Of a stretch of DNA of 64,000 nucleotides, positions 51,033-58,980 are shown in pieces. The position numbers and the translations under genes are program-made. The DNA comes from EB88 sp965199135 (lineage in GTDB: Bacteria; Acidobacteriota; Terriglobia; Terriglobales; Acidobacteriaceae), in contig OZ240685.1 in the NCBI GenBank assembly GCA_965199135.1, positions 496,001 to 560,000 of the forward strand, given 5' to 3'. Under the pieces are notes generated by a model. The model ran no database searches. It had not been told where the DNA came from and saw only the letters and a list, made by a program, of their open reading frames with translations. The number at the start of each line of letters is the position of its first letter. Position 1 is the first letter of the stretch.

Positions 51033-52886
51033 TTGAACACCACCCGGCGCAGCCTGCTTCGCTCGCTTTCGCGCACCGCACTCGTTTTCAGTCTCGAGGA
51101 CGTGTTTTCGCTTGCGTGGCCCGCGAACGCGCAGCAACAGGTCGGGTCGCGGCCGACGTTCGACGCGCCCTCGCGGCCGGCGCCGAAAGGGCTACCCTCC
51201 CCCGTCACAGGAACGCCGCTTGGTTTTCAGTTTCTCGATGTTGCCAAAGAGTCGGGCCTGCATGCGAAGACGATCTATGGCGGCGAACACAGAAACCGAT
51301 ACCTGCTGGAGACGACGGGCTGTGGCGTTGCGTTCTATGACTACGATCACGACGACTGGCTTGATCTTTTCCTCGTCAACGGCACGAGGCTGGAAGGTTT
51401 TCCAAAAGGCGACGAGCCGATCAGCCGCCTGTTCAAGAACAATCGGGACGGCACCTTCACCGATATCACCGCGAACAGTGGCATGACGCGATCAGGCTGG
51501 GGCCAGGGCTGCTGTGTCGGCGACTACGATAACGACGGGCTCGATGATCTGTTTGTCAGCTATTACGGCCAGAACATTCTGTACCGCAACCATGGGGATG
51601 GCACCTTCACCGACGTCACGGCGAAAGCAGGACTCCTGCAGACGCGGCAGCGCTGGAACTCGGGCTGCGCCTTTATTGACTACGACCGCGATGGCCATCT
51701 CGATCTGTTTGTCGCGAACTATATCGACTTCGACCTGAAGACCGCGCCACTACCGGAGGCGGCGGGATGCTCGTACAAGGGTGTGCAGGTGGCATGCGGG
51801 CCGCCAGGGCTCGATGGCGGCAAGAATCTGCTGTATCGCAACAATGGCGATGGAACCTTCACCGACGTCTCGAAGAAGGCAGGCATCGAGGACACGATCG
51901 GGACCTACGGCTTATCGGTAAGCGTTGCCGACTTCGATAATGATGGGTGGCCCGACATCTATGTTGCGAATGATTCGACCGCTGCAACTTTCTACGTCAA
52001 CCAGAAGGACGGCACCTTCAAGGACGAGGCTATTGAAGCTGGCGTCGCCTACTCGCCCGACGGAAAGCCGCAGGCTGGCATGGGCGTTTCGGTCGGCGAC
52101 TTCAACCGCGATGGACTGCTCGATATTGTGAAGACCAACTTTGCCGGCGATACAGACTCGCTGTACCAGAACCTCGGCGATGGCACATTCGAAGATCACA
52201 CATATGTATCGGGACTGGGACTGAACACGCGCTACCTGGGATGGGGCGTGGGCTTCTTTGACATGGACAATGATGGCTGGCTTGATATCTTCATCTCGAA
52301 TGGCCATGTCTATCCCGAGGTCGATGGCTCGCATCTCGACGCACCCTATGCAGAGCACAAGTATCTTTACCGCAACCTGCGCAACGGGCAGTACGAGGAG
52401 GTCACAAATCTTGCAGGGCCCGGCATCACCGCTGCAGCGGCAGCCCGCGGCTGTGCCTTCGGGGACTACGACAATGACGGCGACATGGATGTGGTCGTGA
52501 ACTGCGTGAACAGCATGCCGCAACTGCTGCGCTGCGATACCACCATCCATCGCAACTTCCTGAAGATCCGCCTCGTTGGCAAGAAGAGCAATCGCACCGG
52601 GATTGGTTCCCGGATCACGGTAACGGCACTTACCGGGTCTGAACCCGAGGGTGGAAAGCCGATGCGGCAGATCGAAGAAGTGCGCAGCGGCGGCAGCTAC
52701 TACTCGCAAAACGACTTCCGGATTCACTTTGGACTGAACACTGCAGCCAAGGCAGACCTTGTTGAAATTGCCTGGCCGAGCGGTACCCGCGACTCCATCA
52801 AAGACCTGCAGGCAAATCACCTCTATGTCATCGAGGAAGGCGGCAGGATGGTGCGCGCTGTCCCGATGGGTACGGGAGCGAAGTGA
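51033..52886 (+). CDS. CRTAC1 family protein with FG-GAP and ASPIC/UnbV domains (copy B)
   Basis: A 617-residue protein starting at TTG 51033, supported by GAGGAG eight bases upstream. The N-terminus has R-R-S-L-L-R-S-L-S-R and a hydrophobic stretch ending P-A-N-A-Q, which could be a twin-arginine signal, meaning the protein may be folded before export. About seven FG-GAP motifs follow (D-Y-D-N-D-G-L-D-D, D-Y-D-R-D-G-H-L-D, D-M-D-N-D-G-W-L-D). The C-terminal ASPIC/UnbV domain has G-I-G-S-R, E-V-R-S-G-G-S-Y-Y-S-Q and H-F-G-L. Its stop overlaps the start of copy C (GTGA). Confidence 0.9.
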   Translation: MNTTRRSLLRSLSRTALVFSLEDVFSLAWPANAQQQVGSRPTFDAPSRPAPKGLPSPVTGTPLGFQFLDVAKESGLHAKTIYGGEHRNRYLLETTGCGVAFYDYDHDDWLDLFLVNGTRLEGFPKGDEPISRLFKNNRDGTFTDITANSGMTRSGWGQGCCVGDYDNDGLDDLFVSYYGQNILYRNHGDGTFTDVTAKAGLLQTRQRWNSGCAFIDYDRDGHLDLFVANYIDFDLKTAPLPEAAGCSYKGVQVACGPPGLDGGKNLLYRNNGDGTFTDVSKKAGIEDTIGTYGLSVSVADFDNDGWPDIYVANDSTAATFYVNQKDGTFKDEAIEAGVAYSPDGKPQAGMGVSVGDFNRDGLLDIVKTNFAGDTDSLYQNLGDGTFEDHTYVSGLGLNTRYLGWGVGFFDMDNDGWLDIFISNGHVYPEVDGSHLDAPYAEHKYLYRNLRNGQYEEVTNLAGPGITAAAAARGCAFGDYDNDGDMDVVVNCVNSMPQLLRCDTTIHRNFLKIRLVGKKSNRTGIGSRITVTALTGSEPEGGKPMRQIEEVRSGGSYYSQNDFRIHFGLNTAAKADLVEIAWPSGTRDSIKDLQANHLYVIEEGGRMVRAVPMGTGAK

Positions 52887-54610
52887 CACGGCTGCTTGTT
52901 ACTCTCGCTCTGCTGCTCGTGAGCGCGTCTGCTCTGCGAGCACAGGGCGTCTATCCCGCAACCACAGAGCATGCGGCGCCTGCATGGTTTGTGGATGTCG
53001 CGCCGCGGGCGGGTCTTGCCGTGATCAACGTCAACGGAGATCCGGCGGTCAAGCGGTACATCGTCGAGTCCACGGGTTCCGGTGTCGCGGTCCTCGATTA
53101 TGACCACGATGGCTGGCCCGACATTTTCCTCGTCAATGGCACGGTGCTTCCGCAGGGAACCGCAGCCGCGAAGACCGGGAAACCGACAAGCCACCTCTTC
53201 CACAACAACCATGATGGAACCTTTACCGATGTCACGGCGAAAGCGGGCCTCACCGCCACTGGGTGGGGCCAGGGCGCGTGCGTCGGCGACTACGACAACG
53301 ATGGCTGGGACGATCTATATGTAACGGCGTATGGCACAAATCGGCTGTACCACAACAACGGCGATGGCACCTTTACCGAGGTCGCTGCAGAGGCGGGCGT
53401 CAGCGGCACCGGCAAGGAGTGGGGCACCGGTTGCGCGTTCGTGGATTACGATCGCGATGGGAAGCTTGATCTGCTGGTGGCAAATTACGTTCACTTCGAT
53501 CTCGCGAAGACGCCCGTGCCGGGCCAGGGCCAGGGTTGCATGTGGAAGGGGACGCCCGTGATGTGCGGGCCGCGCGGTCTGCCCAGCGCGCCGAACACCC
53601 TGTTTCACAACGAAGGCCATGGCCACTTCAAGGATGTAAGCGCGGCGAGTGGCATCGAGAAGACCTCCGGGCACTACTGTTTTTCGATCACGACGCTCGA
53701 CTACGACGAAGACGGCTGGCCCGACATGTATGTCGCCTGTGACTCGACGCCGGCGATCCTCTACCACAACAATCACGATGGAACCTTCACCGACACGGCT
53801 GCAGATGTGGGCGTTGCCTTCAATGAAGATGGGCGCGAGCAGGCAGGCATGGGCTCCACGGCTGCCGACTACGATGGCAATGGCCATATCGACCTCTTCA
53901 AAACCAACTTCTCTGATGACACGGCGACCCTTTACAGCAACCATGGCGATGGCGCCTTCACGGATGAGACATTCGCAGCCGGGCTGGGCATTCACTCGGA
54001 GGCACTGGGCTGGGGCGCGATGTTTGCCGATGTCGATAACGATGGTTGGCCTGACCTGCTCGTGGCAAACGGGCATGTCTACCCCGAGGTCGATGCTGCA
54101 AAGCTTGGCGCCACGTTCAAGGAACCGCGCTTTCTTTACTGGAACCGTGGAGGTGGCAGGTTCCGGGATGTATCAGATCGCAGTGGACCGGGACTGCTTG
54201 AGCCACGTTCGGGCCGGGGTCTTGCGATCGCAGACCTGTGGAATGATGGACGGCTCTCGGTCATCGTAAACAACCTGAGCGATCGGCCGATGCTGCTGGT
54301 GAATGAAGCGAAGACCAGCAATGACTGGGTGGAACTTCACCTCAGGGGCGTGCAGTCAAACCGCGACGCGATCGGCGCGCGCGTGGTGCTGCATGGCGCC
54401 AAGCGGGAGTGGGTCGATGAAGTGCGCAGCGGCTCCAGCTATAACTCAAGCAGCGATCTGCGTCTTCATTTCGGCCTGGGCTCTGCGGCGACGCTGACGG
54501 GGCTGAAGGTGCGCTGGCCGAATGGTGAGACCGAGGAGTTCGCCGCCCCGGCTCTCGACAGCATCAGCGACATCGTCGAAGGCAGGGGCAGGCCGGTGGT
54601 TCCACGTTAG
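52883..54610 (+). CDS. CRTAC1 family protein with FG-GAP and ASPIC/UnbV domains (copy C)
   Basis: A 575-residue protein whose GTG start overlaps the TGA of copy B. The signal peptide is L-L-V-T-L-A-L-L-L-V-S-A-S-A-L-R-A-Q. Seven Asp-rich FG-GAP repeats are seen (D-Y-D-H-D-G-W-P-D, D-Y-D-N-D-G-W-D-D, D-Y-D-R-D-G-K-L-D and others), and an ASPIC/UnbV end with A-I-G-A-R-V, E-V-R-S-G-S-S-Y-N-S-S and H-F-G-L-G. It is closer in layout to copy B than to copy A. Its stop is only three bases from that of the convergent cytochrome gene. Confidence 0.9.
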   Translation: MTRLLVTLALLLVSASALRAQGVYPATTEHAAPAWFVDVAPRAGLAVINVNGDPAVKRYIVESTGSGVAVLDYDHDGWPDIFLVNGTVLPQGTAAAKTGKPTSHLFHNNHDGTFTDVTAKAGLTATGWGQGACVGDYDNDGWDDLYVTAYGTNRLYHNNGDGTFTEVAAEAGVSGTGKEWGTGCAFVDYDRDGKLDLLVANYVHFDLAKTPVPGQGQGCMWKGTPVMCGPRGLPSAPNTLFHNEGHGHFKDVSAASGIEKTSGHYCFSITTLDYDEDGWPDMYVACDSTPAILYHNNHDGTFTDTAADVGVAFNEDGREQAGMGSTAADYDGNGHIDLFKTNFSDDTATLYSNHGDGAFTDETFAAGLGIHSEALGWGAMFADVDNDGWPDLLVANGHVYPEVDAAKLGATFKEPRFLYWNRGGGRFRDVSDRSGPGLLEPRSGRGLAIADLWNDGRLSVIVNNLSDRPMLLVNEAKTSNDWVELHLRGVQSNRDAIGARVVLHGAKREWVDEVRSGSSYNSSSDLRLHFGLGSAATLTGLKVRWPNGETEEFAAPALDSISDIVEGRGRPVVPR

Positions 54611-54613
54611 AGA

Positions 54614-54955
54614 CTACTGACCCACCGGTTTCTTCGGCGTTTTCGCGCGCTGCGTGCGCAGGTAAGCCACGAGGTTGGCGATCTGATCCCCGTTAAGCGC
54701 GTCACCAAAAGCGGGCATGACGTTGCCGCCATTCCGGACCTGTTTCTCGATGTCTTCCGGCTTCAGCCGTCTTCCGACATCGAGCAGGCTTGGCCCGACT
54801 TCCCCGCCCTGAGCATCCGCTCCGTGGCAGTGCGCACAGCCTGCGGTTGCGAAGACCTGCCTCCCGGCGCTTACCTGCTCCTTTGAGGGGCCGCTCGCGA
54901 AGAGGTGAAGGGGAAATATGAGAAGCAGAAGGACGAGAGAACAGGAGCGCATCAC
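54614..54955 (-). CDS. Monohaem cytochrome c
   Basis: A 113-residue class I-type cytochrome. The signal peptide is L-V-L-L-L-L-I-F-P-L-H-L-F-A. Haem binding is C-A-H-C-H at about residue 40, and the distal Met is in N-V-M-P-A-F-G, with the closing helix I-A-N-L-V-A-Y-L-R-T. It should shuttle electrons in the periplasm. Its ATG overlaps the stop of the pentahaem gene (ATGA), so the two are translated together and probably exchange electrons. Confidence 0.92.
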   Translation of the reverse strand: MMRSCSLVLLLLIFPLHLFASGPSKEQVSAGRQVFATAGCAHCHGADAQGGEVGPSLLDVGRRLKPEDIEKQVRNGGNVMPAFGDALNGDQIANLVAYLRTQRAKTPKKPVGQ

Positions 54956-57354
54956 TGCATCGTAGCGCTGAATGTGGTGGGTTGTGCTGCGGGGTCCGCG
55001 ACGGTGGAACCCGGATGATCGAGATCATGAACATGCCAGGGCACGCTCTCGGTGGCTACGTCGTGGTGCTTTCGCAGGTACTCGAGCGCGTACACACTGG
55101 CAGAGGGGTCGTCCTTCTGATCCGCAAAGTACGCGGCCTGCACCGTGGCCTTCTCTTTTTCGCCGGTGCGGCGGTAAAGGATGGCGAGGTTGTAGTGCGC
55201 GGCGAGATCATCCGGGTCAATCGACTGCACAGACTCGTATTCGACACGGGCCAAATCGTACCGGTGCTGCTGGTAATACGAGAACCCCAGTTCGCGATGA
55301 GCATCACGCGAGCGGGGAAACTGCGCAGCAACTTTCTTCAGATCGGCGATCGCGCCATCAACGTCACCGAAGTTCCGTTCCACCAGGGCCAGGTAGTAGA
55401 GCGCACGCGCATTGGGCACAGAGCCTGCCGGGGCGAGCGTGAGTGCCTTCTTCAGGCTGGGCAGCGCTTCGCTGTACTTCTCCCACTGGATCTCCGCGAT
55501 GGCGATGTTGGTGTAGGCGTCCGGGTAGTCTGGGCGCAGCGCAGCGACGTGGCGGAAGGCCTCCGCGCTGGCAGCATACTGCTGCGCATCCAGCAACCCG
55601 ATGCCGTAGTTGTTCCAGCGCATCCACTCCTTGTTCTCGGCAGGACCCGGGGCGACAGGCGCATTGGCGCCGGCAACCAGGGTGCGGGAGGCACTCACCA
55701 TGTCGACGATGGGCTGCATATAGTGCTTGCTGCCAGAGACGTCCATGCCGAAGTCCATGAAGTGCTGGTTGAAACGGCGGTACTTGACAGTAGTGGTGAC
55801 GATGACGCCGCCGTCCATGGTCCGCGGAAGCGTGAAGCCGTAGCGAACCACCTGGGACCTGCCCGACTGGATGGTGTTGTTGTAGGCGACAACGCGATTG
55901 TTCCAGACCTCGTGGTGGCCGTTCAGCTCGCCTGACTTGTTGATCAGTCGATTGGTGAAGCTGTGCGCTGCCGGGTCGAGCAGTTGATCCGGCTGGATTG
56001 CACCACTTTCCTGGAGCACCTTGCCCTGTGCATCCTTGACCGTGAAGTCGACCCAGCTCTCGTACATATCGCGCTGCTCCGGGACGTGGCTATGCGCGAT
56101 GCCCTTGTTCTGGATGACCACGGAGATGACCACATGCTGGCCCGGGGTCAGCGTGAAGGGGGAGGTACCAAGAGGGGCGATCAATCCGGCGGACTGGAGA
56201 TCCGGTCCAGCATTGCTGCCTGCTGCCTCGTTGCCCTTCATCGCGACGAGGGGCTGGGTCGGCATCGGATCCGCCTGCAGGCCAAAAATATCGATGTTGA
56301 AGACGGCGTTCTGCAGGAAGGCGACCACCGCTGCCGCCTGGTCCGGGTACTTGTAGTACGCAGGCACCACGGTATTCGCGCCCAGCCACCGGTGAGAGGC
56401 AAGTGTGCCATGCTTCGCGCCGTAGTCGACGCCCTTGAGCGTGTCGCGCTGCATGTGGCAGGTCTGGCAGCTGGAGACGCTGTCCTTCACGTAGAACGGG
56501 AGCGGCGACTGCTTGGCGAAGGACGAGTTCTGCCACTCATCAAACAGCGAGATTGCCCGCTGCCACTTGTAGCCATTCAGCGTCTGCGGCAGGGCTGCCT
56601 TGTGGCAGGAGGAGCAGAACTCCGAGGTACGGTAGAAGGGCTTCATCACCGCGGCGCTGTGCCGGTCAAGATGCGCGAGGATCTCTGCGTCGGAAACCTG
56701 CCGGTGGATGGGGGCTCCGTTCTCATCGACCAACACGGCCGGCTCCGCCATCACATAGCTGCCGGTGCCGCGCGTATCTACCTTCTGGATCGAATGGCAG
56801 ACCATACAGGTCACCCCATCCTGATCGTAGGGACGCTTCTTTGGCTGCCCTTCCGTCAAGGCGCCTGCAAGCGTCGCGACTGGGTCGTGGCAGCCCTCGC
56901 AGTGCCGGGTGAAGCCGATACCTTTCTGTGCGGTAAGCAGGTTGACGTTGCGCAGGTACCAGGGCGCCCGGTTGCTGTTGCTGTGTGCCGACTCGCGCCA
57001 CTCCCGATGGCTCTCCTGGTGACAGTGCCCGCAGTAGGAGGCGGTGGGTACGCTCGCCGGGTCGATGAACTCACCTGTGTCGGTGGTCGCGTTCGATGGA
57101 TAGAAGGGGTGGTCCTTCCCGTACAGGTAGTTATAGGTTGCCGACACACGGGCCGAGTAGTCACTGCGGGCCTGGGCCGCGACCTCGCTTTCTGAGGCGG
57201 CCCGGACAACATGAAGCGGCTTTCTGAACGTGACCGACAGCAACCCCGCGACGCATAGAAGCGCCAACGCCAGCCACGAGAGCCGCGATGCGGATGAGGT
57301 CCGCCTGGTTGGTTGGAAATCGGGTTCTATCACTACGCGGCGATGGTAGTGCAT
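54952..57354 (-). CDS. Pentahaem cytochrome c with C-terminal TPR domain
   Basis: An 800-residue membrane-anchored protein. A helix at residues about 24-44 (L-A-L-A-L-L-C-V-A-G-L-L) anchors it. Five C-x-x-C-H sites follow: C-G-H-C-H, C-E-G-C-H, C-M-V-C-H, C-S-S-C-H and C-Q-T-C-H. The arrangement around the first sites (S-Y-C-G-H-C-H, H-x-E-W) recalls the cytochrome c554 family. The middle of the chain is beta-rich, and from about residue 580 TPR repeats appear (Y-A-A-S-A-E-A-F-R-H-V-A-A-L-R-P). The start is uncertain; a GTG at 57375 or an ATG near 57459 is possible. It is divergent from the GntR/LacI regulator. Confidence 0.9.
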   Translation of the reverse strand: MHYHRRVVIEPDFQPTRRTSSASRLSWLALALLCVAGLLSVTFRKPLHVVRAASESEVAAQARSDYSARVSATYNYLYGKDHPFYPSNATTDTGEFIDPASVPTASYCGHCHQESHREWRESAHSNSNRAPWYLRNVNLLTAQKGIGFTRHCEGCHDPVATLAGALTEGQPKKRPYDQDGVTCMVCHSIQKVDTRGTGSYVMAEPAVLVDENGAPIHRQVSDAEILAHLDRHSAAVMKPFYRTSEFCSSCHKAALPQTLNGYKWQRAISLFDEWQNSSFAKQSPLPFYVKDSVSSCQTCHMQRDTLKGVDYGAKHGTLASHRWLGANTVVPAYYKYPDQAAAVVAFLQNAVFNIDIFGLQADPMPTQPLVAMKGNEAAGSNAGPDLQSAGLIAPLGTSPFTLTPGQHVVISVVIQNKGIAHSHVPEQRDMYESWVDFTVKDAQGKVLQESGAIQPDQLLDPAAHSFTNRLINKSGELNGHHEVWNNRVVAYNNTIQSGRSQVVRYGFTLPRTMDGGVIVTTTVKYRRFNQHFMDFGMDVSGSKHYMQPIVDMVSASRTLVAGANAPVAPGPAENKEWMRWNNYGIGLLDAQQYAASAEAFRHVAALRPDYPDAYTNIAIAEIQWEKYSEALPSLKKALTLAPAGSVPNARALYYLALVERNFGDVDGAIADLKKVAAQFPRSRDAHRELGFSYYQQHRYDLARVEYESVQSIDPDDLAAHYNLAILYRRTGEKEKATVQAAYFADQKDDPSASVYALEYLRKHHDVATESVPWHVHDLDHPGSTVADPAAQPTTFSATMQ

Positions 57355-57570
57355 GCGGGTGAGAGCTGTCAGCACCTCACCCTCGAAATACTTTGCTCCC
57401 GGTCTCACGGAGGGAAGGCGGTACCTTTCCGGGATCGATTCGCCCCCTGGCCCTCGCAATCGTGGCTTTGCGAAGCAGCGTTGTGTCAGACTGATCGCGC
57501 AAGGCAGTGAACACAGCTTCGAAAGCTGTCATGGCTGCATTTGCACCTACATGGCTGGAGAGCCAAGTCC

Positions 57571-58770
57571 ATGAAGAAGCAATCGGAGCTTCTGCCCAAG
57601 AAGCAGAAGCAGCAAACGGCGCCTCCCGTCGATGGAACGCCCGTTGGCAAACGAAAGGCAGCTGGGGAAGCCCCACTGCATCGCGTGATCTACGAGGAAC
57701 TGCTCGGGGAGATCCGGCGGCAGGTCTTTCGGCCGGGCGACCGGCTGCCGAGCGAGGCCATGCTGTGCGATCGCTTCCAGGCCTCCCGCATCACAGTGGG
57801 CCGTGCTCTCCAGTCGTTGCAGCGGGATCACCTCGTGACGCGCCGGGCCGGCTCCGGAACCTATGTCGAGGCGCCACGGCAGGAGACGTCGCGGCAGTTC
57901 GGCCTGCTCATTCCCGAGTTTGGCAGCACCGAGATCTTTGAACCTATTTGCCGGGGTATGGTCCTCTCGGCGCAGGGCCGCTCCCACTCGCTGAGCTGGG
58001 GTTCCCTCGGCCTCGGCAATGACGCGAGTCCCGAAGCCGCCGAGTCTCTCTGCCAGCAGTACATTGCGCAAGGGGTCGACGGAGTATTCTTCGCGCCGAT
58101 GGAGCATCTTGCCGATAATGCCCTGGCCAACCAGCGAATCGCCGCTGCGTTGCTAAAGGCGCAGATGCCAACAGTTCTGCTGGACCGCACCATCACGGCG
58201 TTCCCGGAGCATGACCGGTTCGACTGTGTAGGCATCGACCACTATGCAGCGGGATTTGTTCTGACGCGTCACCTGCTCGCGCAGGGCGCGAAGCGGATCG
58301 TCTTCGTGGCCCGACCCTATGCTGCGTCATCGGTCGACGCGCGCTTCGCCGGATATGCGCAGGCGCTGACAGAGCTCGCGGACGGCTTCCACGCCTCACC
58401 GCGCGCAGAGCGTCGACGCCTTCCTGGTGGGAGCGACACAGACCTTCGCACGTTGGTCGATGAGCTCGCACCGGATGCGCTCCTCTGCGCCAACGACATC
58501 ACCGCCGCGACGATTATGCAGACGCTGCAGGGGATGGGGATCCGGGTGCCTGAGGACGTTCGCATGGCGGGTGTCGATGATGTGCGTTACGCCCAGTTCC
58601 TGCCGGTGCCGCTCACCACGCTGCGGCAGAATTGCGGCGAGATCGGAGCAGCCGCCATGTCTACCATGCTCGAGCGGATAGAGCGGCCGGACCGGCCAGC
58701 GCGCGCAATCTCTGTTGAATTCGAACTGGTGGTCCGCGCGTCCTGCGGGGCGGCGCTCGAACGGGCATGA
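57571..58770 (+). CDS. GntR/LacI hybrid transcriptional regulator (AraR-like)
   Basis: A 399-residue cytosolic regulator. A winged helix of the GntR type is at residues about 38-100 (I-R-R-Q-V-F-R-P-G-D-R-L-P-S-E, A-S-R-I-T-V-G-R-A-L, G-S-G-T-Y-V). It is joined to a LacI-type sugar-binding domain (G-L-L-I-P-E-F, V-D-G-V-F-F-A-P, V-C/F-V-G-I-D-H-Y, C-A-N-D-I-T-A-A-T, A-G-V-D-D-V-R-Y). This layout is that of AraR, which responds to a sugar. The start at 57571 is favoured over a TTG at 57541. The gene is divergent from the pentahaem gene; target genes cannot be read from sequence. Confidence 0.88.
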   Translation: MKKQSELLPKKQKQQTAPPVDGTPVGKRKAAGEAPLHRVIYEELLGEIRRQVFRPGDRLPSEAMLCDRFQASRITVGRALQSLQRDHLVTRRAGSGTYVEAPRQETSRQFGLLIPEFGSTEIFEPICRGMVLSAQGRSHSLSWGSLGLGNDASPEAAESLCQQYIAQGVDGVFFAPMEHLADNALANQRIAAALLKAQMPTVLLDRTITAFPEHDRFDCVGIDHYAAGFVLTRHLLAQGAKRIVFVARPYAASSVDARFAGYAQALTELADGFHASPRAERRRLPGGSDTDLRTLVDELAPDALLCANDITAATIMQTLQGMGIRVPEDVRMAGVDDVRYAQFLPVPLTTLRQNCGEIGAAAMSTMLERIERPDRPARAISVEFELVVRASCGAALERA

Positions 58771-58980
58771 TAGGCTTCCCGTTTCAGCACGGCTTCCCGT
58801 CATGGATCGTTTGCGATCCAGTCTAAAAGGACGGTCTCGCTTCTTTCCTTTTCTCGCCGGCGGAGAAAGCGGTATTCTCCTGTTCACCGCGGCAGCACAC
58901 GCGGATAGCACCGCAAGATCCCGCTCTGCTTTTCCCGACTGCGCACCAAGGCCCACCACTCTCTTTAAAAAAGGGTATCC

